Positions 12,901-25,846 of a stretch of DNA of 64,000 nt are shown here, in pieces. Within the stretch, counting starts at the first letter, position 1. The number at the start of each line of letters is the position of its first letter. The stretch is taken from NCBI GenBank assembly GCA_026261815.1, contig JAMPIT010000174.1:14384001-14448000 (forward strand). Direction: 5' to 3'. The position numbers were made by a program, and so were the translations under genes. Below the pieces are notes generated by a model. It was not told the DNA's origin and did not search any database. It worked only from the letters and a program-made list of their open reading frames with translations. This DNA is from Monarcha castaneiventris obscurior (taxonomy: Eukaryota > Chordata > Aves > Passeriformes > Monarchidae).

Positions 12901-14034
12901 TACTTAAACTGCCCTGTAAAATCCCATTCATGAGCAAGCCCCAAGCAACAGCAGAAATACAAGCTGTAAAACTGCATCGGCGTCAGACTACAGCATGGAA
13001 CTGCTCCTCCCAGCCCGGCCCCGCTGCTCCTGGGGAGACCCAGGGCAGGACTTGACTCCAGGACGGAGCTTTCTGCCAGGCATGCTGCCCACAGATGAGG
13101 CATCTGCCAGCATAAGTGGTTTGGGGCCTTATCCCGCTTCCAGGGGATCCAAAGGGTTGTGCTGAGCTCGGTACATCCCATAGGGAATCCCTGGCATTAA
13201 CATTTATTTGCTGTCTACTTATTTGGTCAGCAGAGGATCTGTTAAGGTCCTGGGCATTCCTGCTGACGAAACTACATGACCTCATAATTTCATGGATTCA
13301 GCACTGACTTAAAAAATAAGTTTGCCATCTTCCTTTTCCATTTTGTAGGGATATTCCTAGGCCCTGGAGTATCCTAGTATCTCCAATCCTGGCTCCTAAG
13401 CATTTGTTGTGTATGTCAAAAATACACAAATGTGAAAATTAGAATCAAAACATCCTCCTCCATCCCAAACTGATCAAACCTAAAAAACAATCTAGCAAAT
13501 ATGACCCTGGGATGTGTGATTTACACACTAGGAATATTAGGGAGTTAATAAAATGGATGGACACAGAGGTTTTTTTTCCTAATACGGTAGTCAAAGCACA
13601 TTGCAAAAACTCATGGACAAAAATGAAATGCAGACTTTGGCTACAGGACTCATCAGCCCTGCACAGCAATCCTAAGTGTCCAGATTTTGGCAACAGCATC
13701 TGAAAAATGATGCCCAATGCACTTAGCTGAAGAATACCACTATTTTAACTTTTAAAAAAAGAATCTGTGCCCTGTATGTGCATATAACCCATGAGAGAGC
13801 TTTTTTATGGTCCTTACTTTTGTCAAGCTGTTGCCTCCCAGCACGTTGGAGCCTGCACACTGATGCACAAGTATTAGAATAAAATTATCAGTGCAACTGC
13901 TTTTCTGCATGAGAGAGGTTCAGAGATTGAAAACAGAGAAAAATGTATTAAAAGTCAGTGCTCTCAGTCCAGGCACTGCCAAGCAGGCACCGTGTCTCCC
14001 CAAGCCAATGCACTCAAGTCAGTGAACTGCTACT
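9968..14034. other. Intronic sequence without a recognised gene
   Basis: No exon or named repeat was recognised. A cluster of overlapping frames at 12447-13307 (up to 116 codons, both strands) lies in a locally GC-richer stretch and has no recognisable domain or splice-bounded exon. The segment at about 12010-12240 is AT-rich and could be a conserved non-coding element, but that cannot be judged without alignment. Confidence 0.5.
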
Positions 14035-17000
14035 CTACTGGTCCAAAGGAAGAGACCAAACCAAAGTGCTCAGAGGGTAAATATCCACAGCTACACGCTG
14101 TGACTTCTCTGCTATCAGACAATCTTTGGTTGCCTGCATACCAAGCAAAGTTTCACTAACACCACACACGGCAAAGAAATTAATAGTACTGCAGTATCTA
14201 CATCTGATACTCACAATATGAAAGCTACCACACAACCCCATAATTCCCCCCAGAATTCTGGTGCCAGCAGACGGGAGGTGTGAGACATGCAGGATCCCTG
14301 CCCTCCCGTACAAGCATGAAGGCATGGCCAAGGCAAGAGCTTCACCTTGGGATCTGCCTTTAACTTTTGCTCTGCCACACATTTCCTCTGCAGCCTCGGG
14401 CAAGCCAGTGAAGGATGACTCCAAAAAGGGATTTAGGTCCTTGGAGAGGGAATTAGGGATTGGACAATCCAGGTGCTGCTGCTGCCAGCAGGTCAAGGCT
14501 TGACAACTGTGAGCAGCAAAGCTCCCAGGACTTGGGGCACAAGCTCTGCTCCCTGTTCCAGATATAAGAGAGGAGAGTGGAATCAAGTCAATAGATCCAA
14601 TTCTTGTAAAGTGCCCTAAACCACGGGATGTTTTCCATACTTCCTTCTGAAAATATTCCACCTCTCAGAAAATAACTCAAGACTCCCTCAGCACCATAAC
14701 ACTTCCTCAGCACCGCGACTGCCATATTGATGCCAATGTCATGGAACAGTAACAGGGTCCATTAAAGTGAATGTCACTTGTTCCCTTCACCTTTGCAGGG
14801 AGCCAGATTAATCTCTTTAAGAAATATGTTCATCCTGTCCTGCTTTTATGGGATGGTAATCTTAGTCCACGTCTTCCATAACTAAAGGAAAAGTCACCAT
14901 GCTGAGTTTGGCCTTGCAGCCAGTGTGTGTCTGTCCTTCCAGCAGGAAAACCAGGTGTATTTATGCAATGGAAGAAGCTATTCACTCTCACCGTGTGTTA
15001 CAGACCAGTATGGAAAACAGACTTCACACTGATGATTTATAAAGTGCTTTAGGCAGCCCTTAAATAATGAGTTATAGCCAGGTATGAACATCCAAAGCCA
15101 CTGATAAAAATGCTCTCCTGCTCTTGCTGTGTTATTTCTGCTGCTCTGGTTGCAAGAACTCAGCTCCCTTGTCCAGGTCCTCAGCCCAGTGCCAGAATTG
15201 ACCTGTCTCAGTGCCACAGATGTCTGTTTTCTATTTGGCCTGTGGTATTCCCTGTGCAATATTAAAATGTCATCAATTCAGTTTAACAGGCCAAGTAAAG
15301 GCCTTAGTCAACCATTTAACAGCTAAGTAAAACATATGGCAAACGCGTATCAGTCCAGGGACTGCATTAAAAGTTTAAGGGTTCAATTAAGAGGAATCTC
15401 GCTGGTGTGTTCTCAGGAGGTTAGGAAAACAGAAATGCCAAATGTTTCCCCTGTTGCAGCTGTTAAGCACCAGGCTGGAAACCCCTTGTTAAAGTGCTTT
15501 TTGTTACAATGCTATTCCAGTACATTAAAAACACCTCTGTATAGTACTCCATTAAAATAAACTATTTATTGGGAAAATAGAGCTGATATTTTTATGATTT
15601 GGGGTTTTTTTTAAATAATTGTTTTTGTTGTTGTTGTGCTGCAATGTCCTACCTTAAGGGCCACCTGAATGCAGAGGTGCCCAACCCTCCTAGAAGGCAA
15701 CGCCTGATATCCCAGTGCTCCCAAGGCTGAAAGTTCTGACACAAAACCAGCTGAACTTGACTTTCAGAGCTGCCTGAAGTCCTATTTGAAGATGCAGAAC
15801 CAAGCTGCAATATTATAATTTTTTCCATGGTTCAGCATCCTTAAGGATGTGGTCACCCAGCAGAAAGAACACATTAATTAATATGTGTTTTCAGATTCAA
15901 GCAGGCACTGACAATATAATGGACTGACAATACTGTTATAGAATGACAAGCACATCCCAAAACACCTCAGCTTGCAAGAACAGACATCCCTTGGGTCGAG
16001 TACAAGAGACTCCAGGTTCTGGGCCTCGAACAGTCTGATGTGCTCATCATGCAACCCATGGTGTGCATGTCCCACACAGACAGCACCACAAACCTGGCCC
16101 AGCAAGGAAAATGGCACTGCTGCTGCAATCAGGTTGTCCCTGCAGTGTTAGACCCACCCTGGGACCCACAGGTTCCTGCACTGCCCCTCTTGGCCACCCT
16201 GAGATCAAGACCCCCTACAAAAGATCAGGCTGAAACGCCATGCAGAGAGTGCAAAAAAAAAAGCAGCAGCTCCTCGGTGGAGCAGTGAGATCACAAGACT
16301 AGGCTTGCTCCAGAGACAGACGGCACAACAATAGCCACATTTCTGCTGCCGTCGTTATTTATAGGCACAAAAATGTAGATCATTTAGAAACTCAGAGCGA
16401 GCTGCCAAACTAGAGACAGCAGCTGAACCCACTGCCGAAGAGTCAGCCGTGGTTTAGGATATTCCCTCCTGCAGCAGCATATGCAAACGCTGCAGGGCAG
16501 CAGCTCTGGGGCGGGACGGTGCAGCTCTGCTAGCATCTGGTCCACGCTGGCACATGAGCCACCAACCAAGGCAAGATGGTCAATTTCAATATCCATACTG
16601 AAAAAAGCAGTGAGATGCTGAGCTCTGAATCCCTGCAGTCAACTGGCATCTTATCCCCCGACTAAAAAGAGGCTTTGATTTGGCCCGAAGGTCCTCAAGC
16701 AACAGATGGGATGTGGCATAAAGATGTGACGCCACAAATACTCTGTGAAGAACCCCAGCTGCAGGGAAAGGCAAATGCAACCACCAAGAAAATACAGGCA
16801 TCAGTGATTTCAGCAGGTTCCAATACAGTGAGTGGGGTATTACAGACTTCCCAGGTATTCTCTCTGCCATGCTGCACTCCCTTGACATTCTGATGAAGGG
16901 TTTCCTCTCCTGGTTTAGGGTATTGATGATGGTCAGAGCTTATCCCTGCTCCATACTGTGCTCCATCTCTCCTTATAGCTCACTGATTTGGGGAGGTCAC

Positions 17001-20000
17001 CTTGTCCCCCTGCCCTCATCACCCCACTTGGGAAATAACCATCCCACATCCTGCATCGCTGGGGGGGTTCAGACCACAAGCTGTCACCATTCTCATAATG
17101 GACACAACACTGAAACTGAAAATTGGGAAGAATGAACTTGTTTTGTTTATTTCCTGTAATTTGGTACGACTAAACGCAAACATTAAAAATATTTTCAAAA
17201 AACAATCATACTGAGAATAGATCACAGGGCACAGTGCAAAAGCAACCAGTAATTCAAACATTAATGCTTTTTATTAAACAAATAAAACACTCTGACAAAT
17301 GCCTCAGAGTCTACAAATTATTCTCACAACTATGCAGAACTACTTTATGTTTCAGCTTTGGGGCATTGTTTAAAATTTACTCCAGCGCTGTTTTTAAGAA
17401 AAGTCAATTTATTTCACCCAAGTGGAGATTTAAGACATCAGAGAGCCATCTGGTGGTTTGATTGCCTTCTAATTAAAATTCATCTCTTGGGCTCTTGACT
17501 TCCTCTGATGCAGAGCTAAATTGTCTGCCCCAGAGCATAAAAGCAGAAAAATTAAGAACAGTAAGATGTGTGAAAATAAAATTTAAGTATATGGAATTTC
17601 AAACAAGATTTTTGCCATTAATTTGTAAATGTGAGCAGTCCACAAAGCATGGGTGATATGTTTTCTCTCTGAATTATTTTATCTTTTTTACAAGATTAGA
17701 AGTGGAATAAAGTTTCACAAAAATCATCCCATGATGGAAAATCAGAGGATGGAAAAAAAGAAAAATGTTAAGTAAGCTTAAGCTGCATTTCTGTGGAATT
17801 GATATTTCTTAGAAAGCTTCACTGTTTTCCCCTACGACTTCATAAATCTTGAAAGAGAACTGCACCTGTGGCTTTGGAAATACAGAAAATAAAAAGAAGA
17901 AAGAAAGAGAAAAACCTCAGATGTTAAAATTAAGCATTACATTGGTTCAGGCATTCCCCTGGCATTTTTTTCCAGGAGGGAATCAAAGCCCCATCATCAG
18001 TGTCTGGATGGGTACCCACTGTCAAAGCTGCTGTGGGCAGCATCGGGATCCCAGCCTGGCACTGTCCCCTGGCACAGAGGTGTGGAACCAGAAGCTGCAG
18101 CTCCCCTTGCTGTTGGACCTGACCTGACCACGTCTGTGTTAGGTGTGCAGGAGTCCAGCTGCCAAACCCACCTCGCCCAGGGCTCAGTAGAGGAAGGACT
18201 TGATAATTTAGCTAATTAAGTCAGTGCCGAGCTCATTACTGGTCAGAGACTGGAGTAAATAACAACGGGCAACTTAGGAAGCTCTTCCCACCCTCAGGGA
18301 TGGCAGCAGCTGAGTGTCTTCATTATGACAGGTTTGATTGTCAACCCCTATACTCCAGCTACATGTAATTTCGGATGCCCAAATTCTTCCTGGCATTTGG
18401 CCTTTATCTCTCTATTCCTGCACAGCCTTGTCCTTACCTCTCCATCACTGTACAGACCTGATTCTGCAAGTTTTATTCCCACATCTGAACCTCCTAAATA
18501 GAAGTTCAGGCAGGGCCAGAGTGGATGTGCAATCCCACTCCCATGATAAATCTACCCTCATGATACATCCCAATCTGGATCAGGGTCACCACTGTCACTG
18601 CTGGGGTTATGACAAACTAATCCACGTGTTTTGGTTTTTCAACTGTACCAAGAAAACTCAAATATGCAAAGTTTTGTTGCATAGGTCCCATTAGTAATTG
18701 TACAAATCTCCCCCTGGACTATGGAGAAGTGTTAAGCAAGAGCAGGGAGAGATGGTGACCAGGTGGTATGTCCTCTCTGGGAGGGCACAGGAGATGTCAT
18801 TCCCAGAAAAGGTGGCAGGAGTCACACCTGAGCCGCAGCAAAGAGACTCTGTGCTGCTTTCTGGAAGGCAGCAAAGCCTGAACTCTGGGATGCCACGGCT
18901 TTCCTAGAGTGCACCCAACATCATTAACCTGTCTGTGTTTGCCTGTAAAGAAACCCAAACCCACAGGATCCTGATTTCAGCCTGGATCGGTGCTACTGCT
19001 TCCAACAAAAAGCACAGAGGAGAAAAGTTACTTAGAAACAAAACAGCAACTTCTGAGGGTTTGTAGCAAGAGGAGGACAGCTATTGGGTTTGTTTTGTAT
19101 TTTTGGTAGGGATATTGAGTGATTCATTCATCCTTCAGTGTTTAGTTGGTATTTCTCTTCCTTTCTCAGCCACTTTTTCTCCTTATTTTTAGTATTTTCA
19201 TCCTTTGTATTTCTCCCTGATCCCCACAGGAGGAGCCTCAGTACCACATTAGCAGGCAGAATTTGAGACTGCCAAAGAGCTTCTGCAGTTTCACCCCATC
19301 CACAGGGCTGTCCTTCCAGTCATTAGCCAGGAAAGATTTATTTTAAATGACTGTGAAAGAGCACACTGATCAATCTGGAAAGATTTTCTAGGGATATTTT
19401 CCATGGACTGAAATCCCTTTAGTCAGAGGCACTTGGCACATCAGGAGCTATAATTTGAGAATGTGATTCTCAGTTCCATGTGTAGGGGGTTATTTATGGG
19501 GGAAAAGTTACATCAGAAAGCATTTGCAGGATCACAAGATGAAATATACCTTTAACACCTTCTCTTCCAGCAAATCACAGGAGATTTCCGAAGTGTTGGA
19601 GAGTAGCTGGTTATACAGCTTCAGCCTGGAAACGGGCAAAGCTAGGTTTTGAAAATTGTGTCTTTCTGTTTTGACACCACTACAGGCTCCTTCTGTGCCC
19701 TACAGCACGTTTTTCCCTTCCGAATGTTTCACATCACCTTCTGCTGTTTTTCTGATCAGTGAGCTCCAGGACTTGTGAGCCCTCCAAGGTAAGAGGAATG
19801 TATCTGTGCCACACTAACCTCTCAGCACAGAGCATCACAGCATCCCCAGAGTCAGGCTGGGAGCACAGATGGATCCTTCCCCCTCCATGCTCTCAGGTTT
19901 TCCAACCAAAAGAAGATGGAAGCCACCACCCCACAAGCCAGGATCCACCTAGAGCACATACATGGGCCCAGGATGCTGGAGATGCTTCCAGGGTCCCACC

Positions 20001-21180
20001 TTAGATTTGGCCCTTGTGCTAAGAAAAATCTCAGCTGGCCTCTGGTCTCTGCTCTGGAACAGAAACACAGTAATACTCTATTTCTCCCACTCGAATTTGC
20101 TGGTAGTAGAAACAGTTGCTGGAGCAACTGCTTCTTGGTGCTCTAAGGCCGGTTAATTAGAAATCTATTGAATGACGTTACATGAGAAATAACCGATCTT
20201 TTATTTTTCAGATGTTTAATTATTAATAAATTAATGAGATGGAAACTGAAGTGCAAGGAAAAATGGTTCTTAGTCTGAAGGAAGTTAATATAAAACCTAA
20301 AATGCATTCTCTTCCACCTTATTAACTTTGAGATTGATGTAATATCCTCGAGAGGTTTAGCTGGTCTCTTCTCTTAAGTTTGTATTCAGATTTGCACAAA
20401 AGTAGTTTCTATATCCAGACTAGATCTTGAAAGAATTTTCTTTTACAGAGTGAATTTTCCTATTTGGAAAAAGGAAAACAGAACAGAGCCATTTATAAAA
20501 TTTTGACAATATTATTCAGAAAATTTTTACTCCAGAAGAGAATCAGCCAGAGACAAGTTTTCCATCACTAAAACACAAAATGTACTATGCAAAATTCTTG
20601 GAGGAAATTCATTATATGGCCCATTACTGATCTCGGGGAACCAGACCCAATGCATCAGCAATATCAGCTAGTTTCTGCTCTAGTTTTCTTGGCATTAGAG
20701 GCAATTTCAAACTGCACTAGACAGAAGCAGGGAGAAAAACTCCTGCATCATTCTGTCCATCAAACTTTTGATTGCTGTCTCTGAGCTGTAGAATTGCTCT
20801 CCAGTTCTCCGTTCTGCTCAGCTTTGAGTGACAGATCTGCTCACATTTCATTCAGAGGACTTCGACTACTGGAAAAGTGTGTCCCCATGCTCATCATAAA
20901 AATTTCCTTTCACACCATTCCTACCCTCTCTGAGGTGGGTGTCTCAAACCCAGTACCAACCACGGAAACCTCAGCTTTGATGTCCTTTTGGAGTGTGGCT
21001 GTTCCCTAAGGTCTTGCACCCAGTGGGATGCTTCCCAAATTCTCCTGCTCTTCCTCTGTGAGTTACCATTGGAATCACCACTGCTGCTGTATCACAAACC
21101 CTGTCAGGATCTCCTTCTCCTTCTGAGGGTGTCTGGAAACCCCATCACTAAAACCCAAACCACAAACACTTCTCCTCTGC
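14035..21180. other. Intronic sequence without a recognised gene
   Basis: The longest open frame in this half of the window is 208 codons at 14035-14661 (minus). It has no familiar domain and no matching splice or promoter context, so I treat it as fortuitous. The rest is ordinary intron with short homopolymer and (TTG)n bits near 15605-15640. Confidence 0.5.
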
Positions 21181-21240
21181 CACCGGGAAACTCTGAGCTG
21201 TTTATGGAGCACACGTCTTCTAAAATTCAAAAGAATATGT
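21181..21240 (+). repeat. Diverged direct repeat, copy A
   Basis: CACCGGGAAACTCTGAGCTG, then TTTATGGAGCACAC, and later AAGAATATGT. It resembles 21952-22016 over about 60 bases, with one short length difference. The family was not recognised. It may be an old local duplication or two copies of an unlisted dispersed repeat. Confidence 0.5.
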
Positions 21241-21951
21241 TAAAATTACCATAACTTAATGTCACAGGAGAGATGAGCTCCAAAGTTTTCTTTGGAATTT
21301 CTTGCTGAACAGAATTTTCTGCAGCCGGTATTTACTTTTCCCTGAAAAAATGGATACTTCCCTCTCCTCACCTCAGTAAGAGCCTGAATCACAGCTCACT
21401 GAGCATATGGAAAAACTGACAGTGACTGCAATGGTTTTGAGCAGCGTCCCACATGCACACGTAAGCTTTTAACCCAAATGCCCTCCCAGAGAATGGTTTA
21501 TCTTAGACTGGGGGTTTGCTGATGTTTCTTCTTGAGAAACAGAGGGATCTGCAGAGCCATACTTGCTTCTGCAGGTTAACAGTACCACAGGAATTGTCTA
21601 CTGGCTTTTTAAACACCTGCAGTCAGAGTTTGGAATCAGAAAAGGTCTGTCACCATTTGCCAATAGCAGCCAGTTTCTCTCCCCTAGCAGCCTGCATCCA
21701 CTACATATTGCGCATTATATACCCTGTATTCACCATTGCTTGGTCAAAATAACCTTCTGAGTTCTTTCAAACTCTTCCCAGGCATTTCTGCTAGCCTCTT
21801 AAAACATTTCTGTACTTCTTGTCTCAGATAGTCTCAATATCCTAATGCTTTTTCAAACATCGTGGGTGATGCATGAAATTCTACATTCCCCTGTCAAGCC
21901 CTCAAAATAACCACTCTATACTTGGAAAAGGAAACACCCCTCTGTTTCAGT

Positions 21952-22016
21952 CACCAGGAAACACTGAGCTGTTTATGGGGCACATGCTACCGCTTTCAAA
22001 CCTCACAAGAATATGT
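21952..22016 (+). repeat. Diverged direct repeat, copy B
   Basis: CACCAGGAAACACTGAGCTG, then TTTATGGGGCACAT, and later AAGAATATGT, in the same orientation as copy A some 770 bases to the left. Similarity fades quickly on both sides. Confidence 0.5.
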
Positions 22017-22939
22017 CTTTCCTTCTGTTGAAGGCACTGTTGTAGATCTCTCTTTAGCAGGGAGACATCAACACAAAATGCACAGGGATCCACTTATATC
22101 CAAGATATAAGTCTACTCTTCCATCAGATACATCTCTGATTAGCCAATGGTTCAAAAATTATTAGGAAATAGGTGGGGAAGGAACAGAAAGGCCCATGTT
22201 TCTTGCTGGGAAATGAGCTTGAAATGGATGCTGTAAGTAACATATGCAAATATCCTTTTGTGTGTTTGACAATTTAGTTTAGACCTTAACTGCTGAACTG
22301 AATCACTTTCAAACTGCATAGTAAAACAAATGACTGCAGAAGCCTAAATGTATGAGTATAAATACCTTTTAAATATCTTGAAATTTCAGACAATGAATCA
22401 AAGAGAAACAGAGGGATGCAGTCTTATTTTTAATCACTTTCCTACTAGTCAAATTATAAGAAACAATGAAATACATCATAAGAGACATTTCGGAATATTT
22501 TGGCATGCTGCTGAACTGAAATTCAATGGCCTGACATGCTATCTCAGATAATTTAACTTTGAAGCCTTTGTTAATTCTTCTCTGGATTATTGCCGAACAT
22601 AAACTTGATTTCAAAGCTCACCCTGTTTGGCTTTGCACACCTGAACTGAGAACGACATAAAACACATTAAGTAGCTCCTGAAGAACTCTTTAAAAGTGTT
22701 ATTGATCAGAACAGTGTTTGAGTACTGGATTGGCTGTGTGAGTGCTGGTGGACCCACAACATGAGGGCTGAAGGGCAACAAGGAAGGGAAACTCACTTGA
22801 TGCTGTGCTGGAGATTGCACATCCTCCTGGGCTGCCCTCAGCAGCTTGAATGTGGTGGCTTGGTCCATGCTGAAGGCTGAGCCTCCCAACAGCCAACCAT
22901 GATGTCAGATTCATGTGTGAGACAGCACACAACTCCTGC
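22017..22939. other. Intronic sequence without a recognised gene
   Basis: AT-rich intron that passes into GC-richer sequence after about 22720. No exon or repeat was recognised. Confidence 0.5.
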
Positions 22940-23370
22940 GCACCACAGCCTTCCAGCATAGTCTTCCTCATCCTCATCCACTCGGTAAGACCACGCACAG
23001 CCCTTCAGCCTAGCAGCCCTCAGACTGAGGGTCCTGTTGGTTCTCTCCTCCTCACTGTCTTTGAGCGTGGACTTTTCCCAGAGACCACCCTCATGTCTCG
23101 CCTTTCCCGCCAGCTCTGACTCAGCCAGCGTAGGACTGCGAGCAGCAATGAGAGGCAGATCCATGACAGCTTCCTCCCAGCTTACTCCCTCCTCCCCTCC
23201 CTCACGGCCGAGCAGCTCTTCACGCCGGCGGGGAAGCACAGGATGCTGCCTCAGCACCGACTCCTACCCACCAGCTGCTGTGCTCAACTTGGTATCGGCA
23301 GTGTCCTCTCTGCCCTGGAACAGGAGCAATCAGCCCGGCCTCCAGCACCAGAGACACCGAGACCAGCCCT
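22940..23370. other. CpG-enriched GC-rich patch
   Basis: I count about 17 CpG dinucleotides between 22938 and 23357, including the dense CACGGCCGAG and CACGCCGGCG clusters at 23203-23230. The surrounding intron has few. A 139-codon frame on the minus strand (22838-23257) and a 111-codon frame on the plus strand (23037-23372) overlap here but show no domain. A weak CpG island, an unmethylated enhancer or a GC-rich non-coding exon is possible. Observed/expected CpG looks only about one half, so this is not a classical island. Confidence 0.4.
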
Positions 23371-25699
23371 AAGACTCCCTCCTCCCCAGTCCTCAAATTG
23401 ACTGGGATGGGAGACATGAAGGTCCTCTCAAGGAGGTTGTGGATTTGCTTGAGAACCTGACCATGTCGATCCAATGTCATGACTTTGGGGTCTCCCTCTG
23501 CTTGGAGGGAGATGTAGGACACACCTACAAATGCCAACTAAATAAAGGCCAGGAAATGAGCTTAAGCACTCACTTAGGCACGGAATGTGTGAGGTTCAAG
23601 GATTTCCTCCTAGGTCACACCCTGGCTCTGGTTTGGATAAGTACAATGAGAGTTCCCTCCAATATGTCCCAGCTTCCCACACTGGTCACCAGATCACACA
23701 ATTCACACTCTTCATGCTATGAAGTAGACTATGAAAGTAGACTGCAACATGGTCCTTCTCATGCTGTGAGACCTTCTAAACTGGAAAACGGTCAGCAGCA
23801 TATTGATCATATTGTGAGGGACATTATGGCACCATCTGAGGCTTCAAGGAGACAAGGGCCGCTGCTCTGTGCTGTGAAGGTACATGAGGTGCAGGGCAGC
23901 CTGGCCACCAGCAGGGTAGGTGAAGTTTGCCCAAGGTTTGTCCAGAAGTCATAAACAAGCCCTTTGCCCTCTTTGTTTAGCAAGCCTGAACCAGGTAGGC
24001 CTGGGAAGAATTCCTCACCGTAAGCAGCAGGTTTGGTCCACTCCTACCCTTTTATCTGCAAATTTTGTTCACCGAAGTACTTACTTCCCTTGCTTATCAC
24101 AACCACTCTACCATCCCATTCAATGCTGGTTTGTTTTGGTTTGGTTTTTTTTTCAATTATTACAGCTCTTTCCAGAGGTAAAACCTAATCTTTCACCTAT
24201 GGGACTGATTCCATCAAAGTTAGCAGAAAAATTCCATCTGAATTCAGCTGCAGCATGGTGTGCCCCTAGATGTGATCATGAACACAGAGTCTCTGCATTC
24301 TGCAGGGTTGAGAAAGCCCCAGGGAGAGTCAGAGCTGATATCAACTCCTTGGCTGGGTATGTAAAGCAGATCAGTGCTGCTCGCCACCATCCACATCCCA
24401 CTAGTCCTGTTTGTTCTCTGTCTTGCTTCCAGTCTCTCCACACAGTCCTCGAAGCTCCCTTTGTGGCATTTGGTTTGTACCAAGTAAGGGTAAAAGGATG
24501 AGGGTATTCCTTGCAGAACATGAAATGAGATTATCCAGTGGTCCCAGATGGTTTGGTGGTTGTTAATTTTCATCAGCCTGCTGCTTAATGCAGTTTTGAC
24601 AAGAGACGGAAGTCTTTGCCCAACACAGTTGAGCCCAGGAGCCAGATCATGGCAGAAATCATTGGGGCAATGTGGTTTCAAGACACAACTGTAATTCCTC
24701 CCCAAAACTGGTAGTAAACACCAGATCACTGTAGCTGGAGAACAGCCATTCCTTTGTTTTTGAAGGCAAAATTTACCCTAATGCAGACACATGGCTCTTC
24801 TTCTGCACCACACATCTGTGGTCACTTGTGCTGGTCATGTGAGAAATGATCTTCCTAAATGTACTACAACACTTACAGCTTTAAGCACAGGAGACTGAAG
24901 TTACCTGCTCAGGGCTTTCAACAATTTATCTGACCACATGTAAATCATTTACCAAATCACTTGTAAATCAACTGAGGAGTGTATTTCAGAGGAAATAAAG
25001 AAAGTGCAGCTCAAAGATGAAACTCACAGTCATTCAGATCAATTTGGGGCAGAATTGTTGTATCTGGTGGGTCTGTGCTCTGTGCTGTGTACAACTCCAT
25101 CAATGTGCAGTACCACTTCTCAACATCACCTTAATTTGTTTTTGTTCTATAACCTGACTGTTAACAATTTCCCTGCGAAAATCATGTCCAGGGGATTACT
25201 AATCTTGGTAATCTATGATATGAGATTGTGGGAGTGGGTCTTTGTTTCCTGGACAGTTATACTTTAACATCTTGCTTGGACTTACTAGTGCACATGGTAG
25301 AAATAACTCTATTCACTATGCTTCAAATTTGTAAAGACCTCATTGAAATGATAAGGGAAATGTTTAGAAAACTGCTGGAAAAGTACAAAGCCATCAGTTA
25401 ATTAGCATTAGCTAAGGAACTGCAGGAATAACTGAATTAGCCTATTTTCTTGCTGTAGGTAAAGATTAAAATGTATTCAATTCATGGCAGTTTTCAAGTT
25501 GCTAAGGATTATGAGAACAATGCACACTATTTTCAGCTTGCCAAGGAGAGTGAATCAAATGCAAGAGCCCAATCCTTCAAAAACAGATGATTCATCTGCA
25601 GAAGCCAGGCTGGAACACCCTGCGTGACCTGACACCATCCCATTGCCTCTCTGTGGGGGCAAAGGCAAAGTCCCCACCACACATTCAGACATATAATTA
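23371..25699. other. Intronic sequence without a recognised gene
   Basis: Open frames of 171 codons (23439-23954, plus), 193 codons (23920-24501, plus) and 161 codons (24244-24729, minus) were read through. None shows a family motif, and the last two overlap on opposite strands. No repeat was named. Confidence 0.45.
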
Positions 25700-25846
25700 A
25701 GAGACTGGAAGTGTTCAAGGTCAGGCTGGATGGAGATTTGAACAATTTGATCTAATGAAACCTGCACCTGCTCAATGGCAGAGGTGGTTGGAATAGACGA
25801 TCTTTAAAAAGACCCTTCTGGTTCAAACCCTTCTGTGATTCTACGG
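25700..25846 (+). mobile_element. CR1 LINE 3' end, decayed
   Basis: GACTGGAAGTGTTCAAGGTC, then AGGCTGGATGGAGATTTGAA, CAATTTGATCTAATG, GATCTTTAAAAAGACCCTTC and the end TGTGATTCTA. This is the CR1 3' region with more substitutions than most copies here. It is antisense to CAMK1D. Confidence 0.88.

Noticed and set aside
14035..14661. 208-codon open frame on the minus strand
   Set aside because: No known domain, no splice or promoter context and no codon signature that I can see. One or two frames of this length are expected by chance in 64 kb.
23439..24501. Two adjoining plus-strand frames (171 and 193 codons) as a retrogene
   Set aside because: No recognisable family, no poly-A tail or flanking duplication, and an opposing frame is open over the same bases.
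24244..24729. 161-codon minus-strand frame as a gene or retroviral remnant
   Set aside because: No retroviral or other motif could be read in it.
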